From assembly GCF_003121585.1 (NCBI RefSeq), contig NZ_QEOO01000051.1:62001-126000 (forward strand): a stretch of DNA of 64,000 nucleotides, in the 5' to 3' direction. Made by a program: the position numbers and the translations under genes. This stretch comes from Nocardioides speluncae (lineage in GTDB: Bacteria > Actinomycetota > Actinomycetes > Propionibacteriales > Nocardioidaceae). The notes beneath the pieces were generated by a model. It ran no database searches, had not been told where the DNA came from, and saw only the letters and a program-made list of their open reading frames with translations. Shown one piece after another: positions 16,912 to 24,243 of the stretch (position 1 is the first letter of the stretch; each line of letters starts with the position of its first letter).

Positions 16912-17814
16912 GTGACGAGCACGCGCTTGCTGCCCCATCTCGCCCTCTCCCGACGCTCCCACGACCGGCTCGGTGTACGCCGCTCCGACGACGCCTGGCT
17001 GGCCGAGCGGTGGGCGGATCCGAAGACCAGGGTGCTGGTGATCCGCGGCAACCGGATGCACGCCGCCGACGGCCAGCCGACCTGGGTGTCGCCAGCGGAC
17101 GCGCCGGACGGCGTACGCACGCTGCTCGGCCAGCACGACGGCCACACCTACTTCGCGGTGATCGTCGACGACAAGGAGACCGGGCCGGAGTGGGTGGGCC
17201 TGCGGGCGGTGGTCGCGAACCTGCTGGCCGACCCCGCGCACGCCCCGCTCGTGCTGCACGCGATCGGCCTGGCCGAGTGGCACCTGGTCACCAAGCACTG
17301 CCCGCGCTGTGGCGCATCGCTGACGCCTCGGGCGGCGGGCCACGAGCTGCACTGCCCGGACTGCGGCCGCACCCAGTTCCCGCGCACCGACGCAGCGGTG
17401 ATCATGGCGGTCGTCCACGGCGAGCCCGGGACAGCTGAGGAACGGATCCTGCTGGCCCGCGGTGCGGGCTGGCCGGAGGCGCGCTTCTCCACGCTGGCGG
17501 GCTTCCTGGAGCCGGGCGAGACGCTCGAGGACGCCGTACGCCGGGAGGTCGACGAGGAGGTCGGCGTCCGGGTCGGCGACGTCGAGTTCTTCGGCAACCA
17601 GCCGTGGCCGCTGCCGGCCAGCCTGATGCTCGGCTACATCGCCCACGCCGACGACATGACCCTGCACCTGGACCCCGACGAGATCGCCGAGGCCCGCTGG
17701 TTCACGCGTGCCGAACTGGCGGCGGCGTACGACGACGGCACGCTGCTGCGGCCGTTCGGGGTCTCGATCTCGCAGTCGCTTGTCGAGGCCTGGTTGGGCG
17801 CAGCGATCAGTTGA
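16912..17814 (+). CDS. nudC: NAD(+)/NADH diphosphatase (RNA deNADding)
   Basis: 300 residues from GTG at 16912. The N-terminal domain is followed by a zinc ribbon (Cys130, Cys133, Cys148, Cys151), then the Nudix box GFLEPGETLEDAVRREVDEE at about 197-216. The NADH-specificity motif NQPWPLPASLM stands in place of the usual SQPWPFPxS. It hydrolyses NAD(H) to NMN(H) and AMP and removes NAD caps from RNA in characterised members. The 3' end overlaps the mycoredoxin gene tail-to-tail by 8 bp, the same pairing seen at Rv3198A/Rv3199c. Confidence 0.94.
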   Translation: MTSTRLLPHLALSRRSHDRLGVRRSDDAWLAERWADPKTRVLVIRGNRMHAADGQPTWVSPADAPDGVRTLLGQHDGHTYFAVIVDDKETGPEWVGLRAVVANLLADPAHAPLVLHAIGLAEWHLVTKHCPRCGASLTPRAAGHELHCPDCGRTQFPRTDAAVIMAVVHGEPGTAEERILLARGAGWPEARFSTLAGFLEPGETLEDAVRREVDEEVGVRVGDVEFFGNQPWPLPASLMLGYIAHADDMTLHLDPDEIAEARWFTRAELAAAYDDGTLLRPFGVSISQSLVEAWLGAAIS

Positions 17815-18055
17815 GGGCTGCGAGCTTGGCCTTGACCTGGGCGACCGACGGGTTGGTCTGGGCGCTGCCGTCGGCGTACACCAGCGTCGGTACCGTCTGG
17901 TTGCCGCCGTTGACCCGCTCGACGATCCTGGCCGCTGCCGGGTCCTGCTCGATGTCGACCACGTCGTAGCTGATGCCCTCGCGGTCCAGCTGGCTCCCCA
18001 GCCGGTGGCAGTAGCCACACCACGGCGTGCTGTACATCGTGAACGAACCACTCAT
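17807..18055 (-). CDS. mrx1: Mycoredoxin-1-like glutaredoxin
   Basis: 82 residues from ATG at 18055. The glutaredoxin fold starts MSGSFTMYSTPWCGYCHRL, with the active site CGYC at 13-16, then the cis-Pro motif QTVPTLVY near 58 and DGSAQTNPS. CGYC with this length is the mycoredoxin-1 signature. Such proteins reduce mycothiol-mixed disulfides in the cytoplasm. It is divergent from uvrD2 across 77 bp and overlaps the end of nudC. Confidence 0.93.
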   Translation of the reverse strand: MSGSFTMYSTPWCGYCHRLGSQLDREGISYDVVDIEQDPAAARIVERVNGGNQTVPTLVYADGSAQTNPSVAQVKAKLAALN

Positions 18056-18132
18056 CGTCAGGACTGTCCCCTCTGGCGTCTACTCTCGGACTGCTTGATC
18101 CAACCACGACCAGTCGGAGATTCTTCCCGCCC

Positions 18133-20181
18133 ATGCGTCCTACCGACCCACACGCGATCCTGGCCGCCCTCGACCCCGAGCAACGCCAGGTCGCGGAGGC
18201 GTTGCGCGGGCCGGTGCGGGTGCTCGCGGGGGCGGGGACCGGCAAGACCCGGGCGATCACCCACCGGATCGCGTACGGCGTGGGGACCGGCGTGTACGCG
18301 CCGACCGAGGTGCTGGCGGTGACGTTCACCACCCGCGCGGCCGGCGAGATGCGGACCCGGCTGCGCGAGCTCGGCGCCGGCGGCGTCCAGGCCCGGACCT
18401 TCCACTCGGCAGCGCTGCGCCAGCTGCGCTACTTCTGGCCGCGGGTCCACGGCACCGAGCTGCCGACCCTGACCGAGTCCAAGATCGGCATGCTCGCCGG
18501 CGCGGTCCGCCGGCTCCGGCTCAACGCCGACCAGGCGCTGCTGCGCGACCTTGCATCGGAGGTTGAGTGGGCCAAGGTGAGCAACGTCCGACCGGAGGAG
18601 TACGCCGAGATCGCGCCGGTCCGCGGCCGCGAGGTGAGCGCGCTCGACGAGGAGACCGTGGCCCGGATCTTCGCCGGCTACGAAGAGGTCAAGCGCGGCC
18701 AGGGCCGGATGGACATGGAGGACGTGCTGCTGCTCGGCGCGGCGCTGCTGGCCGAGGACGAGCGGGTCGCCGCCCAGATCCGGCAGCAGTACAAATGGTT
18801 CGTCGTCGACGAGTTCCAAGACGTCTCGCCGATCCAGTCGGCGCTGCTCGACCTGTGGCTGGGCGGCCGTGACGAGCTCTGCGTGGTTGGCGACCCGGCG
18901 CAGACCATCTACAGCTTCGCCGGCGCCAACGCGGCGTACCTCCAGGACTTCCGGGCCAAGCACCCGGGCGCGGTCTCGCTGGAGCTGGTCCGCAACTACC
19001 GGTCCAGTCCCGAGGTGGTCTCGGCCGCCAACCGGCTGCTGGCCGGCCGGCCGAGCAAGGGCGTGGACCTGCGAGCCCAGCGCGAGCCCGGCCCGGAGCC
19101 GTCGTACTCCCCGCACACCGACGAGGTCGCCGAGGCCAACGCGGTCGCGGCGCGGATCGCCGCGCTGCGCGACGACGGCGTACCGCTGCGGGAGATGGCG
19201 ATCCTGTTCCGGATCAACGCCCAGTCCGAGGCGTTCGAGGACGCGCTGTCGGGCCGCAGCATTCCGTACGTCGTGCGCGGCGCCGCGCGGTTCTTCGATC
19301 GCCCCGAGGTCAAGCAGGCGGTGTCACTGCTGCGCGGCACCGCCCGCGGCGAGGGCGGCAGCGGCGACCTGGTCGAGGACGTCCGGGCCACGCTGGCCGG
19401 CCTCGGCTGGACGACCGAGCCGCCGACCGGTCGTGGCCAGACCCGCGACCGTTGGGAGTCCTGGCAGGCGCTGGTGAGCCAGGCCGAGGAGTTCGCGCGG
19501 GGCGAGGTCGCCACCCTGGCGGCGTTCGTCGACGAGCTGGACCGGCGTGCCGCCGAGCAGCACGCGCCCGTCGCCGAGGGCGTCACCCTCGCCACCCTGC
19601 ACGCCGCGAAGGGCCTGGAGTGGGACGCGGTCTTCCTGTGCGGGATGCACGAAGGCGCGATGCCGATCACCTACGCCGACACCCCAGCCGCGGTGGAGGA
19701 GGAGCGGCGGCTGCTGTACGTCGGCATAACCCGGGCCCGCCGACACCTCTCGGTCTCGTGGGCGCAGGCGCGGCAGCCCGGAGGTCGCGCCTCCCGCAAG
19801 CCCAGCCGGTTCCTCGACGGGCTCCGGCCGGCCGACCCAGTGGCGGCGCCGACAGAGCGCGGCAGAGGCGGCCGCAACCGCCGGGCCGCGGCCTGCCGCG
19901 AGTGTGGGAAGCCGCTGGACACGCCGGCCGAGCGGAAGGTCGGCCGCTGCGCCGGCTGCCCCGCGTCGTACGACGAGGAGCTGTTCGAGCGGCTGCGCGA
20001 GTGGCGGCTGGCGCGCGCGAGCGAGGAGAGCGTCCCGGCGTACGTCGTGTTCACCGACGCCACCCTGCAGCTGATCGCGGAGCTCAAGCCGAGCTCCGAG
20101 AGCGAGCTGCTGCGGATCAATGGGATCGGCAAGACCAAGCTCGAGCGGTACGGTGAGGACGTGCTGGAGCTGCTGGCGTGA
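18133..20181 (+). CDS. uvrD2: ATP-dependent DNA helicase UvrD2
   Basis: 682 residues from ATG at 18133. The SF1A helicase core has Walker A AGAGTGKT near 32, DEFQDVSPIQ near 226, QTIYSFAGANAAYL, and TLHAAKGLEWDAVF. After the motor comes a Cys4 segment (CRECGKPLD...GRCAGCP, about 590-617) and a C-terminal HRDC domain ending GIGKTKLERYGEDVLELL. That tether-plus-HRDC layout separates UvrD2 from UvrD1. In mycobacteria it is a 3'-5' helicase needed for growth. Its stop is followed directly by the WhiB7 leader promoter. Confidence 0.95.
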   Translation: MRPTDPHAILAALDPEQRQVAEALRGPVRVLAGAGTGKTRAITHRIAYGVGTGVYAPTEVLAVTFTTRAAGEMRTRLRELGAGGVQARTFHSAALRQLRYFWPRVHGTELPTLTESKIGMLAGAVRRLRLNADQALLRDLASEVEWAKVSNVRPEEYAEIAPVRGREVSALDEETVARIFAGYEEVKRGQGRMDMEDVLLLGAALLAEDERVAAQIRQQYKWFVVDEFQDVSPIQSALLDLWLGGRDELCVVGDPAQTIYSFAGANAAYLQDFRAKHPGAVSLELVRNYRSSPEVVSAANRLLAGRPSKGVDLRAQREPGPEPSYSPHTDEVAEANAVAARIAALRDDGVPLREMAILFRINAQSEAFEDALSGRSIPYVVRGAARFFDRPEVKQAVSLLRGTARGEGGSGDLVEDVRATLAGLGWTTEPPTGRGQTRDRWESWQALVSQAEEFARGEVATLAAFVDELDRRAAEQHAPVAEGVTLATLHAAKGLEWDAVFLCGMHEGAMPITYADTPAAVEEERRLLYVGITRARRHLSVSWAQARQPGGRASRKPSRFLDGLRPADPVAAPTERGRGGRNRRAAACRECGKPLDTPAERKVGRCAGCPASYDEELFERLREWRLARASEESVPAYVVFTDATLQLIAELKPSSESELLRINGIGKTKLERYGEDVLELLA

Positions 20182-20219
20182 TCGATCCAAAGATTTTCAA
20201 GAAATACCCAGTAAATCGT

Positions 20220-20249
20220 TTGCCCATTACAGCCGCCGCACGCTAGTTT
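20220..20249 (+). promoter_or_regulatory. Promoter of the whiB7 leader transcript
   Basis: TTGCCC (20220-20225) and TAGTTT (20244-20249) are 18 bp apart. A strongly AT-rich stretch, unlike its surroundings, lies immediately upstream (20188-20219). An AT-rich block just above the -35 is the known mark of WhiB7-activated promoters, bound by the AT-hook of WhiB7. It predicts autoactivation of whiB7. Confidence 0.65.
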
Positions 20250-20324
20250 TCTTCTACAACAAGCCACGCGCACCACGGTCTTGGCACGACCGGCGCCCGA
20301 AGACACCGAAGGAGGTGGACCCAG

Positions 20325-20555
20325 ATGAGCAACATCAAGCACACGATGAAGGTCGAGTTCTCGACCCCGTCCGGCATGCCCACGTACGGCACAGCCATGT
20401 ACACGTCTGCCTGGGCCACCTTCGGCGCGACCTGCGCCATCGATGGTCTGGCTACCCAGGGCGGCGTCGACGTCCGGGTTCGCGACCGTTTCGTGCCGGC
20501 TCTCGTCAAGGGAGCCACCCCGGGGATCTCTGCCTGGAGCCCACCCATCTGTTGA
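20325..20555 (+). CDS. 76-residue leader ORF upstream of whiB7
   Basis: ATG at 20325 with a near-perfect GAAGGAGGTG site at 20309-20318. The product is small, Ser/Thr/Ala-rich, starts MSNIKHTMKVEFSTPSG and ends SAWSPPIC. I recognise no domain. Its position, between an AT-rich promoter and a terminator 120 bp ahead of whiB7, is that of the translated upstream ORFs that attenuate whiB7/wblC in other actinobacteria, where slowed ribosomes let transcription continue. At 76 codons it is long for such a leader, so it may also act as a protein. A CTGTTG/CAACAG hairpin (20549-20567) overlaps its stop codon. Confidence 0.75.
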   Translation: MSNIKHTMKVEFSTPSGMPTYGTAMYTSAWATFGATCAIDGLATQGGVDVRVRDRFVPALVKGATPGISAWSPPIC

Positions 20556-20581
20556 CCTAGACAACAGACGGCGAACCTCCA

Positions 20582-20613
20582 GGCCGCGGATCCCAGAACC
20601 GGGATCCGCGGCC
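20582..20613 (+). terminator. Attenuator-type terminator in the whiB7 leader
   Basis: A perfect 13-bp stem, GGCCGCGGATCCC (20582-20594) with GGGATCCGCGGCC (20601-20613), has a 6-nt loop and is followed by CTTTGTATTT. It stands 27 bp past the leader ORF stop and 63 bp before the whiB7 start. Read-through would be required for whiB7 expression from the promoter at 20220. Confidence 0.9.
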
Positions 20614-20675
20614 CTTTGTATTTGGGCCCTGTGTTCTACCTGCAACACCGATCAGGTCAAAGGAGGAGGTGAAAG

Positions 20676-20990
20676 ATGACCATCAGCGTTCTCGACCGGG
20701 ACGCCGAGGTCACGCTCGGCCAGCTGCACGACGCTGCCGGGGAGATCGACGAGGAGCTCCTGCCCTGCCGGGTGAACGACCCGGAGCTGTTCTTCGCCGA
20801 GCTGCCCGCAGACGTGGAGCACGCCAAGGCACTGTGCGTCGACTGCCCTGTCAAGGCCATGTGCCTCGCGAGCGCACTCGAGCGGCGTGAGCCTTGGGGT
20901 GTGTGGGGCGGTGAGCTGTTCCTGCAGGGAGTTGTGATTCCTCGGAAGCGGCCGCGCGGCCGGCCCCGCAAGGACCAGTCCGCAGCCTGA
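20676..20990 (+). CDS. whiB7: WhiB7/WblC antibiotic-resistance regulator
   Basis: 104 residues from ATG at 20676 with AAAGGAGGAGGTG just before. The four iron-sulfur ligands are Cys31, Cys54, Cys57 and Cys63. GVWGG (75-79) is the turn that contacts SigA region 4, and RGRPRK (94-99) is the AT-hook that identifies WhiB7 among WhiB proteins. WhiB7 binds SigA and activates ribosome-protection, efflux and modification genes in response to translation inhibitors. The leader ORF and terminator upstream suggest attenuation, and the AT-rich promoter suggests autoactivation. Confidence 0.96.
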   Translation: MTISVLDRDAEVTLGQLHDAAGEIDEELLPCRVNDPELFFAELPADVEHAKALCVDCPVKAMCLASALERREPWGVWGGELFLQGVVIPRKRPRGRPRKDQSAA

Positions 20991-21079
20991 CCGACCGCAG
21001 TCGTCGCAGGCAGCGGCGGTGCCTCATCCGAAAGTGAAAACGAAGTCCAATGACCACTAACCAGATCCGGAGCATCCAG

Positions 21080-21244
21080 ATGAGTCTCATGAACGAAGAA
21101 CTCGCCCGCGCGCAAATGTCCGCGCGCCTGGGAGAGGCGCAAGCAAAGCGACGTGAACACCAGTTCGCTCTCGCCCTGCGGCTCGGCCGCAAGGCAGAGA
21201 AGTCAGCTCAGCAGGCGCGCCTCGCCTTGGCCCGCGCTCTGTAA
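21080..21244 (+). CDS. Small basic coiled protein, unknown function
   Basis: 54 residues from ATG at 21080, preceded by CCGGAG at 21066-21071. An in-frame ATG at 21050 would add 10 residues but has a poorer ribosome site. The sequence is almost entirely charged and Ala-rich, predicting one long amphipathic helix (NEELARAQMSARLGEAQAKR onward) with a basic C-terminus. Short helical proteins starting with a similar NEELARA motif are, as I recall, common and uncharacterised in actinobacteria. It is followed by a perfect terminator, which supports expression. Confidence 0.65.
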   Translation: MSLMNEELARAQMSARLGEAQAKRREHQFALALRLGRKAEKSAQQARLALARAL

Positions 21245-21274
21245 CACCACCCGCGCACGCGGCAACCGTTAGCG

Positions 21275-21308
21275 GAGCCGGGTACGACGTCACCGTCGTA
21301 CCCGGCTC
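21275..21308 (+). terminator. Perfect 15-bp terminator after the small helical protein
   Basis: GAGCCGGGTACGACG (21275-21289) pairs with CGTCGTACCCGGCTC (21294-21308) around TCAC, then CCTTCTTTG. Confidence 0.9.
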
Positions 21309-21363
21309 CCTTCTTTGTGTCTGGGGCGCGGGCGACCGCGACGACCGGCGTAGGTTGGCTTAC

Positions 21364-21531
21364 ATGCAGACCTGTGCCTTCTGCGGGCGCACCTCGGAGG
21401 GCGTCGACGCGATCACGCTGCTGTCGTGGACGACAGCCGTCGAGAACGGCCGGGAGCGCAGCTTCTGCGACACCTGCTCCCGAGACCACCTGCGCGCGAT
21501 CGAAGGAAAGCTCGACAGCGAGTGGTGGTGA
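21364..21531 (+). CDS. Small zinc-ribbon protein
   Basis: 55 residues from ATG at 21364 to TGA at 21529-21531. It begins MQTCAFCGRTSEG and has a second pair in FCDTCSRDHLR, so CXXC-X(n)-CXXC should bind one zinc. It ends in SEWW. Proteins of this size and spacing are, as I recall, frequent conserved hypotheticals in actinobacteria. The ribosome site is weak, but codon third positions are strongly GC, as in real genes here. Four bases after its stop the repeat array 2 begins. Confidence 0.75.
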   Translation: MQTCAFCGRTSEGVDAITLLSWTTAVENGRERSFCDTCSRDHLRAIEGKLDSEWW

Positions 21532-21534
21532 CGC

Positions 21535-21706
21535 GACCCGGCCCGTGTTCACGCCAGAGCACGCCGACCCGTCCCGTCTTCACACCAGAGCACGCCGACC
21601 CGTCCCGTCTCGACATGTGCCGTGTGAACAAGGGCCGGGTCGGCGGCACACGGCGTCAACAAGGGCCGGGTCGGCGGCACACGGCGTCAACATGGGCCGG
21701 GTCGGG
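21535..21706. repeat. Mirror repeat array 2 (3 forward + 3 reverse units)
   Basis: Forward units starting GACCCG(G/T)CCCGT(G/C)T begin at 21535, 21566 and 21597, spaced exactly 31 bp. Reverse units ending GGGCCGGGTCGGC end at 21644, 21675 and about 21706, also 31 bp apart. Between repeats the 10-bp filler AGAGCACGCC or GGCACACGGC is itself repeated. The array fills the gap between convergent genes. It lacks the leader hairpin seen at arrays 1 and 3. Confidence 0.88.
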
Positions 21707-21707
21707 G

Positions 21708-22613
21708 TCAGCCGGTGGCGCTGCGTAGGTCGATGCTGCAGCCGCAGGCGGGGTGCGGCCGCCAACGGGTGCGGGGGAGGGTGAGCTCCGGGTCGATCTC
21801 GATCGTGGTGGACCAGGTGGACAGGGTCGCCGGCGCCTGCCCGTCGGCCCACGCGGCCAGGTCGCGCACGGCCCAGCCCAGGGCGATGCTCAACAGTGCC
21901 GGGTCGACCGGCTCGGGGACGCCGTCGGACCGGAGCACGGGTACGGCGTACTGCTCCACGGCGAGCGCGTGGCGCGGGTTGGCGTCGGCGGCATAGGCGT
22001 CCACGCAGCGCTGGCACGCGGTCTCACCGGGCAGTACAAACGGGCCGACCTCGACTATGCCCTCGCGCACGACCACCAGGCTGTGCGGGATCCCGGACCG
22101 CAGCAGTGCGTCCGCCTCCTCCCGGGGCGCCTCGCCGATGCCGACCACGAGTCCCAGGTCCGGTCGCCGGCGGCCGACGACCAGGCCACAGTCGGCGAGC
22201 AGCGCCGCGGCCACCGCCGCCAGCTCAGGCGGCCCGGCAACCCGGGCTCGGAACGACAGCCGGGAGCCGATCGCCTCGGCCGCACGTTCGCCGTACGTCG
22301 CGAAGGCGGCCGCGACGGCGCCGCGGGCCGACTCACGCGGGGGCAGCGACCCGAGCAGCGCATCGCCGTCGACCACCAGACCGCGCTCGAGGAGCAGCAG
22401 GCACATCCGGGTCGCCGGGAACGTGCCGTACCGCGGCGGCGGCTGCCCGACGGCCAGGCCGCGCAGGAGCGCCCGGATCTCCTCGGTGTCGGGCGCCAGG
22501 ACCGCCTGGGTCGGGTCGAGCCCGATCTGCAGCTGGCCGTGGCCGTGTCGGCAGACCCGGACGCCAGGCCGGAGCAGCGGACGACGTGGAAATCCCGGGA
22601 ACACCTCTGTCAT
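21708..22613 (-). CDS. ThiF/E1-like protein, probable Rv3196-type
   Basis: 301 residues from ATG at 22613; an ATG at 22625 adds four. The N-terminal part has LLRGLAVGQPP and looks like a winged-helix leader-binding region. The centre has a Rossmann-like stretch with CGLVVGRRRPDLGLVVGIG. The C-terminal part has CQRCVDAYAADANPRH and PACGCS, the CXXC...CXC zinc arrangement of E1/ThiF proteins. The usual GxGxxG nucleotide loop is not evident, so it may be a partner protein rather than an active adenylase. I place it with the TOMM/bacteriocin cyclodehydratase-type E1-like proteins on fold features. Rv3196 occupies this place near whiB7 in M. tuberculosis. The substrate is unknown. Confidence 0.6.
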   Translation of the reverse strand: MTEVFPGFPRRPLLRPGVRVCRHGHGQLQIGLDPTQAVLAPDTEEIRALLRGLAVGQPPPRYGTFPATRMCLLLLERGLVVDGDALLGSLPPRESARGAVAAAFATYGERAAEAIGSRLSFRARVAGPPELAAVAAALLADCGLVVGRRRPDLGLVVGIGEAPREEADALLRSGIPHSLVVVREGIVEVGPFVLPGETACQRCVDAYAADANPRHALAVEQYAVPVLRSDGVPEPVDPALLSIALGWAVRDLAAWADGQAPATLSTWSTTIEIDPELTLPRTRWRPHPACGCSIDLRSATG

Positions 22614-22696
22614 GCCGGAAACCATGACATATCCGGCGTACCGGCGGCTTCGTCATCCACAGGCAAGCAAACGGCCGCAAACTGAAGCGCAAACTG

Positions 22697-22743
22697 AAGC
22701 GGCAGCACCCCCCGGTCCGAGGCCGGGATGGGTGCTGCCGCTT
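22697..22743 (-). terminator. Terminator after the DUF5679 gene
   Basis: AAGCGGCAGCACCC (22697-22710) pairs with GGGTGCTGCCGCTT (22730-22743), with an inner CCCGG/CCGGG pair. It lies just past the stop of the DUF5679 gene on the minus strand. A 12-bp direct repeat (GCAAACTGAAGC, twice) abuts it at 22676-22700. Confidence 0.8.
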
Positions 22744-22761
22744 GGGAGATTGTGGGTGGGA

Positions 22762-22920
22762 CTACGCCTTGCCCAGGATGCGGTTGAGGTTGGTACCGCA
22801 GACGGGGCACTGGGCCTTAGCCATGCGCGTGCCCTTGTCGTTGACCTTGACCTCGCCGCTGGCCTCGCGCTTCTCCTTGCACTTCACGCAGTAGAACTCG
22901 CCGCTCCAGGTCTCCGCCAT
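22762..22920 (-). CDS. DUF5679 small zinc-binding protein
   Basis: 52 residues from ATG at 22920. FYCVKCKEKREA and AQCPVCGTNLNRILGK give two CXXC knuckles, the complete pattern of the actinobacterial DUF5679 family. The middle is basic. Function unknown; possibly a nucleic-acid or protein-binding zinc ribbon. It has its own terminator, and 195 bp separate it from the divergent enoyl-CoA hydratase gene. Confidence 0.85.
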   Translation of the reverse strand: MAETWSGEFYCVKCKEKREASGEVKVNDKGTRMAKAQCPVCGTNLNRILGKA

Positions 22921-23115
22921 GACGGCCTCCTTGCCTATTCGATACTTCGGTCGTCGCGACGGGGACAGGTGGGGAAGCCCGCCGGGGCCAGGCGGCGGAT
23001 CGCCGCCAGACCGCTGGACACACTACGTCACCACGCCTGAGAGTCGTCGGAGGCTCACCGTTGGGGGCATGGGACGGTTCCTCACCCCTTACGACGTGGC
23101 CTTACGCTGCGGTCC

Positions 23116-23916
23116 ATGACCGAGGAACTCGAACTCGCCGAGCTGCGCCTGGAGCGGCCCGCCGACGGCGTCGTACTGCTCACGCTCGACAACCCCGACC
23201 GGCGCAACGTGATGTCGGACGAGATGACCCGCTCGTGGACCGCCGCGATCGACGCGCTGGCCGCCGACAGGTCGGTGCGGGTGGTGGTCGTGACCGGTGC
23301 TGGTACGGCGTTCTGCTCGGGCGGGAACACCGGCTGGATCGCGAGCGAGCCGGACGCCACGCCTGCCCAGCTGCGGCACCGGATGATCGCCTTCTATAGG
23401 GCCTGGCTATCGATCCGGAACCTCGACGTGCCGACCATCGCGGCCGTCAACGGGCACGCGGTCGGCGCCGGGCTCTGCCTGGCGCTGGCCTGCGACATCC
23501 GGTACGCCGCGCCGGGCGCGAAGCTGAGCGTGCCGTTCGTGAAGCTCGGCATGCACGCCGGCATGGGCGCGACGTACTCGCTGCCGGACGTGGTCGGCGA
23601 GGCGCATGCCCGTGACCTGCTCCTGACCGGGCGCACGGTCGACGCCGACGAGGCGCTTCGGATCGGGCTGGTGTCGCGGGTGATTGAGGGCGACTTCCTG
23701 GGCGAGGTGCTGGCGACCGCGTCCGAGGTCGCGGCCACGGCGCCGGTCGCGAGCCGGCTGACCAAGGTCGGGCTGCGCAGCGGTGGGCACCACGACTTCG
23801 AGTCCGCGCTGCAGTGGGAGGCGCTCGCCCAGCCGATCACGCTGGCGACCTCGGATCTCCAGGAGGGCGTCCGCGCGGCCCGGGAGAAGCGGGCGCCGGT
23901 GTTCGAGGGCAAGTGA
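23116..23916 (+). CDS. Enoyl-CoA hydratase/isomerase family protein
   Basis: 266 residues from ATG at 23116. Crotonase fold: NPDRRNVMSDEM, the oxyanion-hole region GTAFCSGGNTGW near 60, and AAVNGHAVGAGLCLALACDI near 112-131. KLGMHAGMGATYSLPDVVGEAHA follows the second catalytic region. The usual Glu at the second catalytic position (as in GxxPGxG-type loops) is not clear, so hydratase activity is likely but not certain. The pathway cannot be inferred because no beta-oxidation genes lie nearby. A strong terminator follows. Confidence 0.88.
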   Translation: MTEELELAELRLERPADGVVLLTLDNPDRRNVMSDEMTRSWTAAIDALAADRSVRVVVVTGAGTAFCSGGNTGWIASEPDATPAQLRHRMIAFYRAWLSIRNLDVPTIAAVNGHAVGAGLCLALACDIRYAAPGAKLSVPFVKLGMHAGMGATYSLPDVVGEAHARDLLLTGRTVDADEALRIGLVSRVIEGDFLGEVLATASEVAATAPVASRLTKVGLRSGGHHDFESALQWEALAQPITLATSDLQEGVRAAREKRAPVFEGK

Positions 23917-23924
23917 GCAATAGG

Positions 23925-23997
23925 CGAGGCCCCCGGCCATCCGTCCGACATTTGCCTTCCCCTTGCGAATGTCGGGCGGTTGAGGCCGGGGGCCTCG
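23925..23997 (+). terminator. Two-tier hairpin terminator
   Basis: An outer stem pairs CGAGGCCCCCGGCC (23925-23938) with GGCCGGGGGCCTCG (23984-23997). An inner stem pairs CCGACATT (23945-23952) with AATGTCGG (23968-23975). It lies 9 bp after the enoyl-CoA hydratase stop and is followed by TCTGTTAC. Confidence 0.88.
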
Positions 23998-24044
23998 TCT
24001 GTTACACAACCTAGGATCCGGATCGAGCGTGGGTCAACGCGGCG

Positions 24045-24206
24045 TTGTCCACGCCTGTGGATAACGTTGTGGACAACTTGCCTGCGCCGGTGGATAAGGG
24101 GTGGAGGGCACAAACATGTCGGGGGAGGGCACTGTGGAGGACACGCCCGGGCCGTCGCCGTACAGGTGGCTGACCAGCGAGAATGTTCGTCCACCGGCTG
24201 TGGACG
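24045..24206. promoter_or_regulatory. Cluster of DnaA-box-like sites
   Basis: TGTGGATAA (24056-24064) is a perfect match to the reverse complement of TTATCCACA. TGTGGACAA (24068-24076) matches the TTGTCCACA form common in actinobacteria. One-mismatch sites are TTGTCCACG (24045-24053) and GGTGGATAA (24089-24097), and a weaker TGTGGACGC occurs near 24200. They lie in the gap upstream of the PHP-domain gene. No other oriC marker (dnaA, dnaN) is present, so this is not the origin itself. Confidence 0.7.
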
Positions 24207-24243
24207 CAAGAAACACCACGAGAATCCAGGAGGAAAACGCACC

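Noticed and set aside
21317..21784. 155-codon plus-strand frame across repeat array 2
   Set aside because: Its repetitive peptide (TRPVFTPEHADPS type) comes from the DNA repeats, and it runs over a better small zinc-ribbon gene and the end of the E1-like gene.
24045..24097. Chromosomal origin of replication
   Set aside because: The DnaA boxes are real, but dnaA, dnaN, gyrB, rpmH and an AT-rich unwinding region are all absent here.
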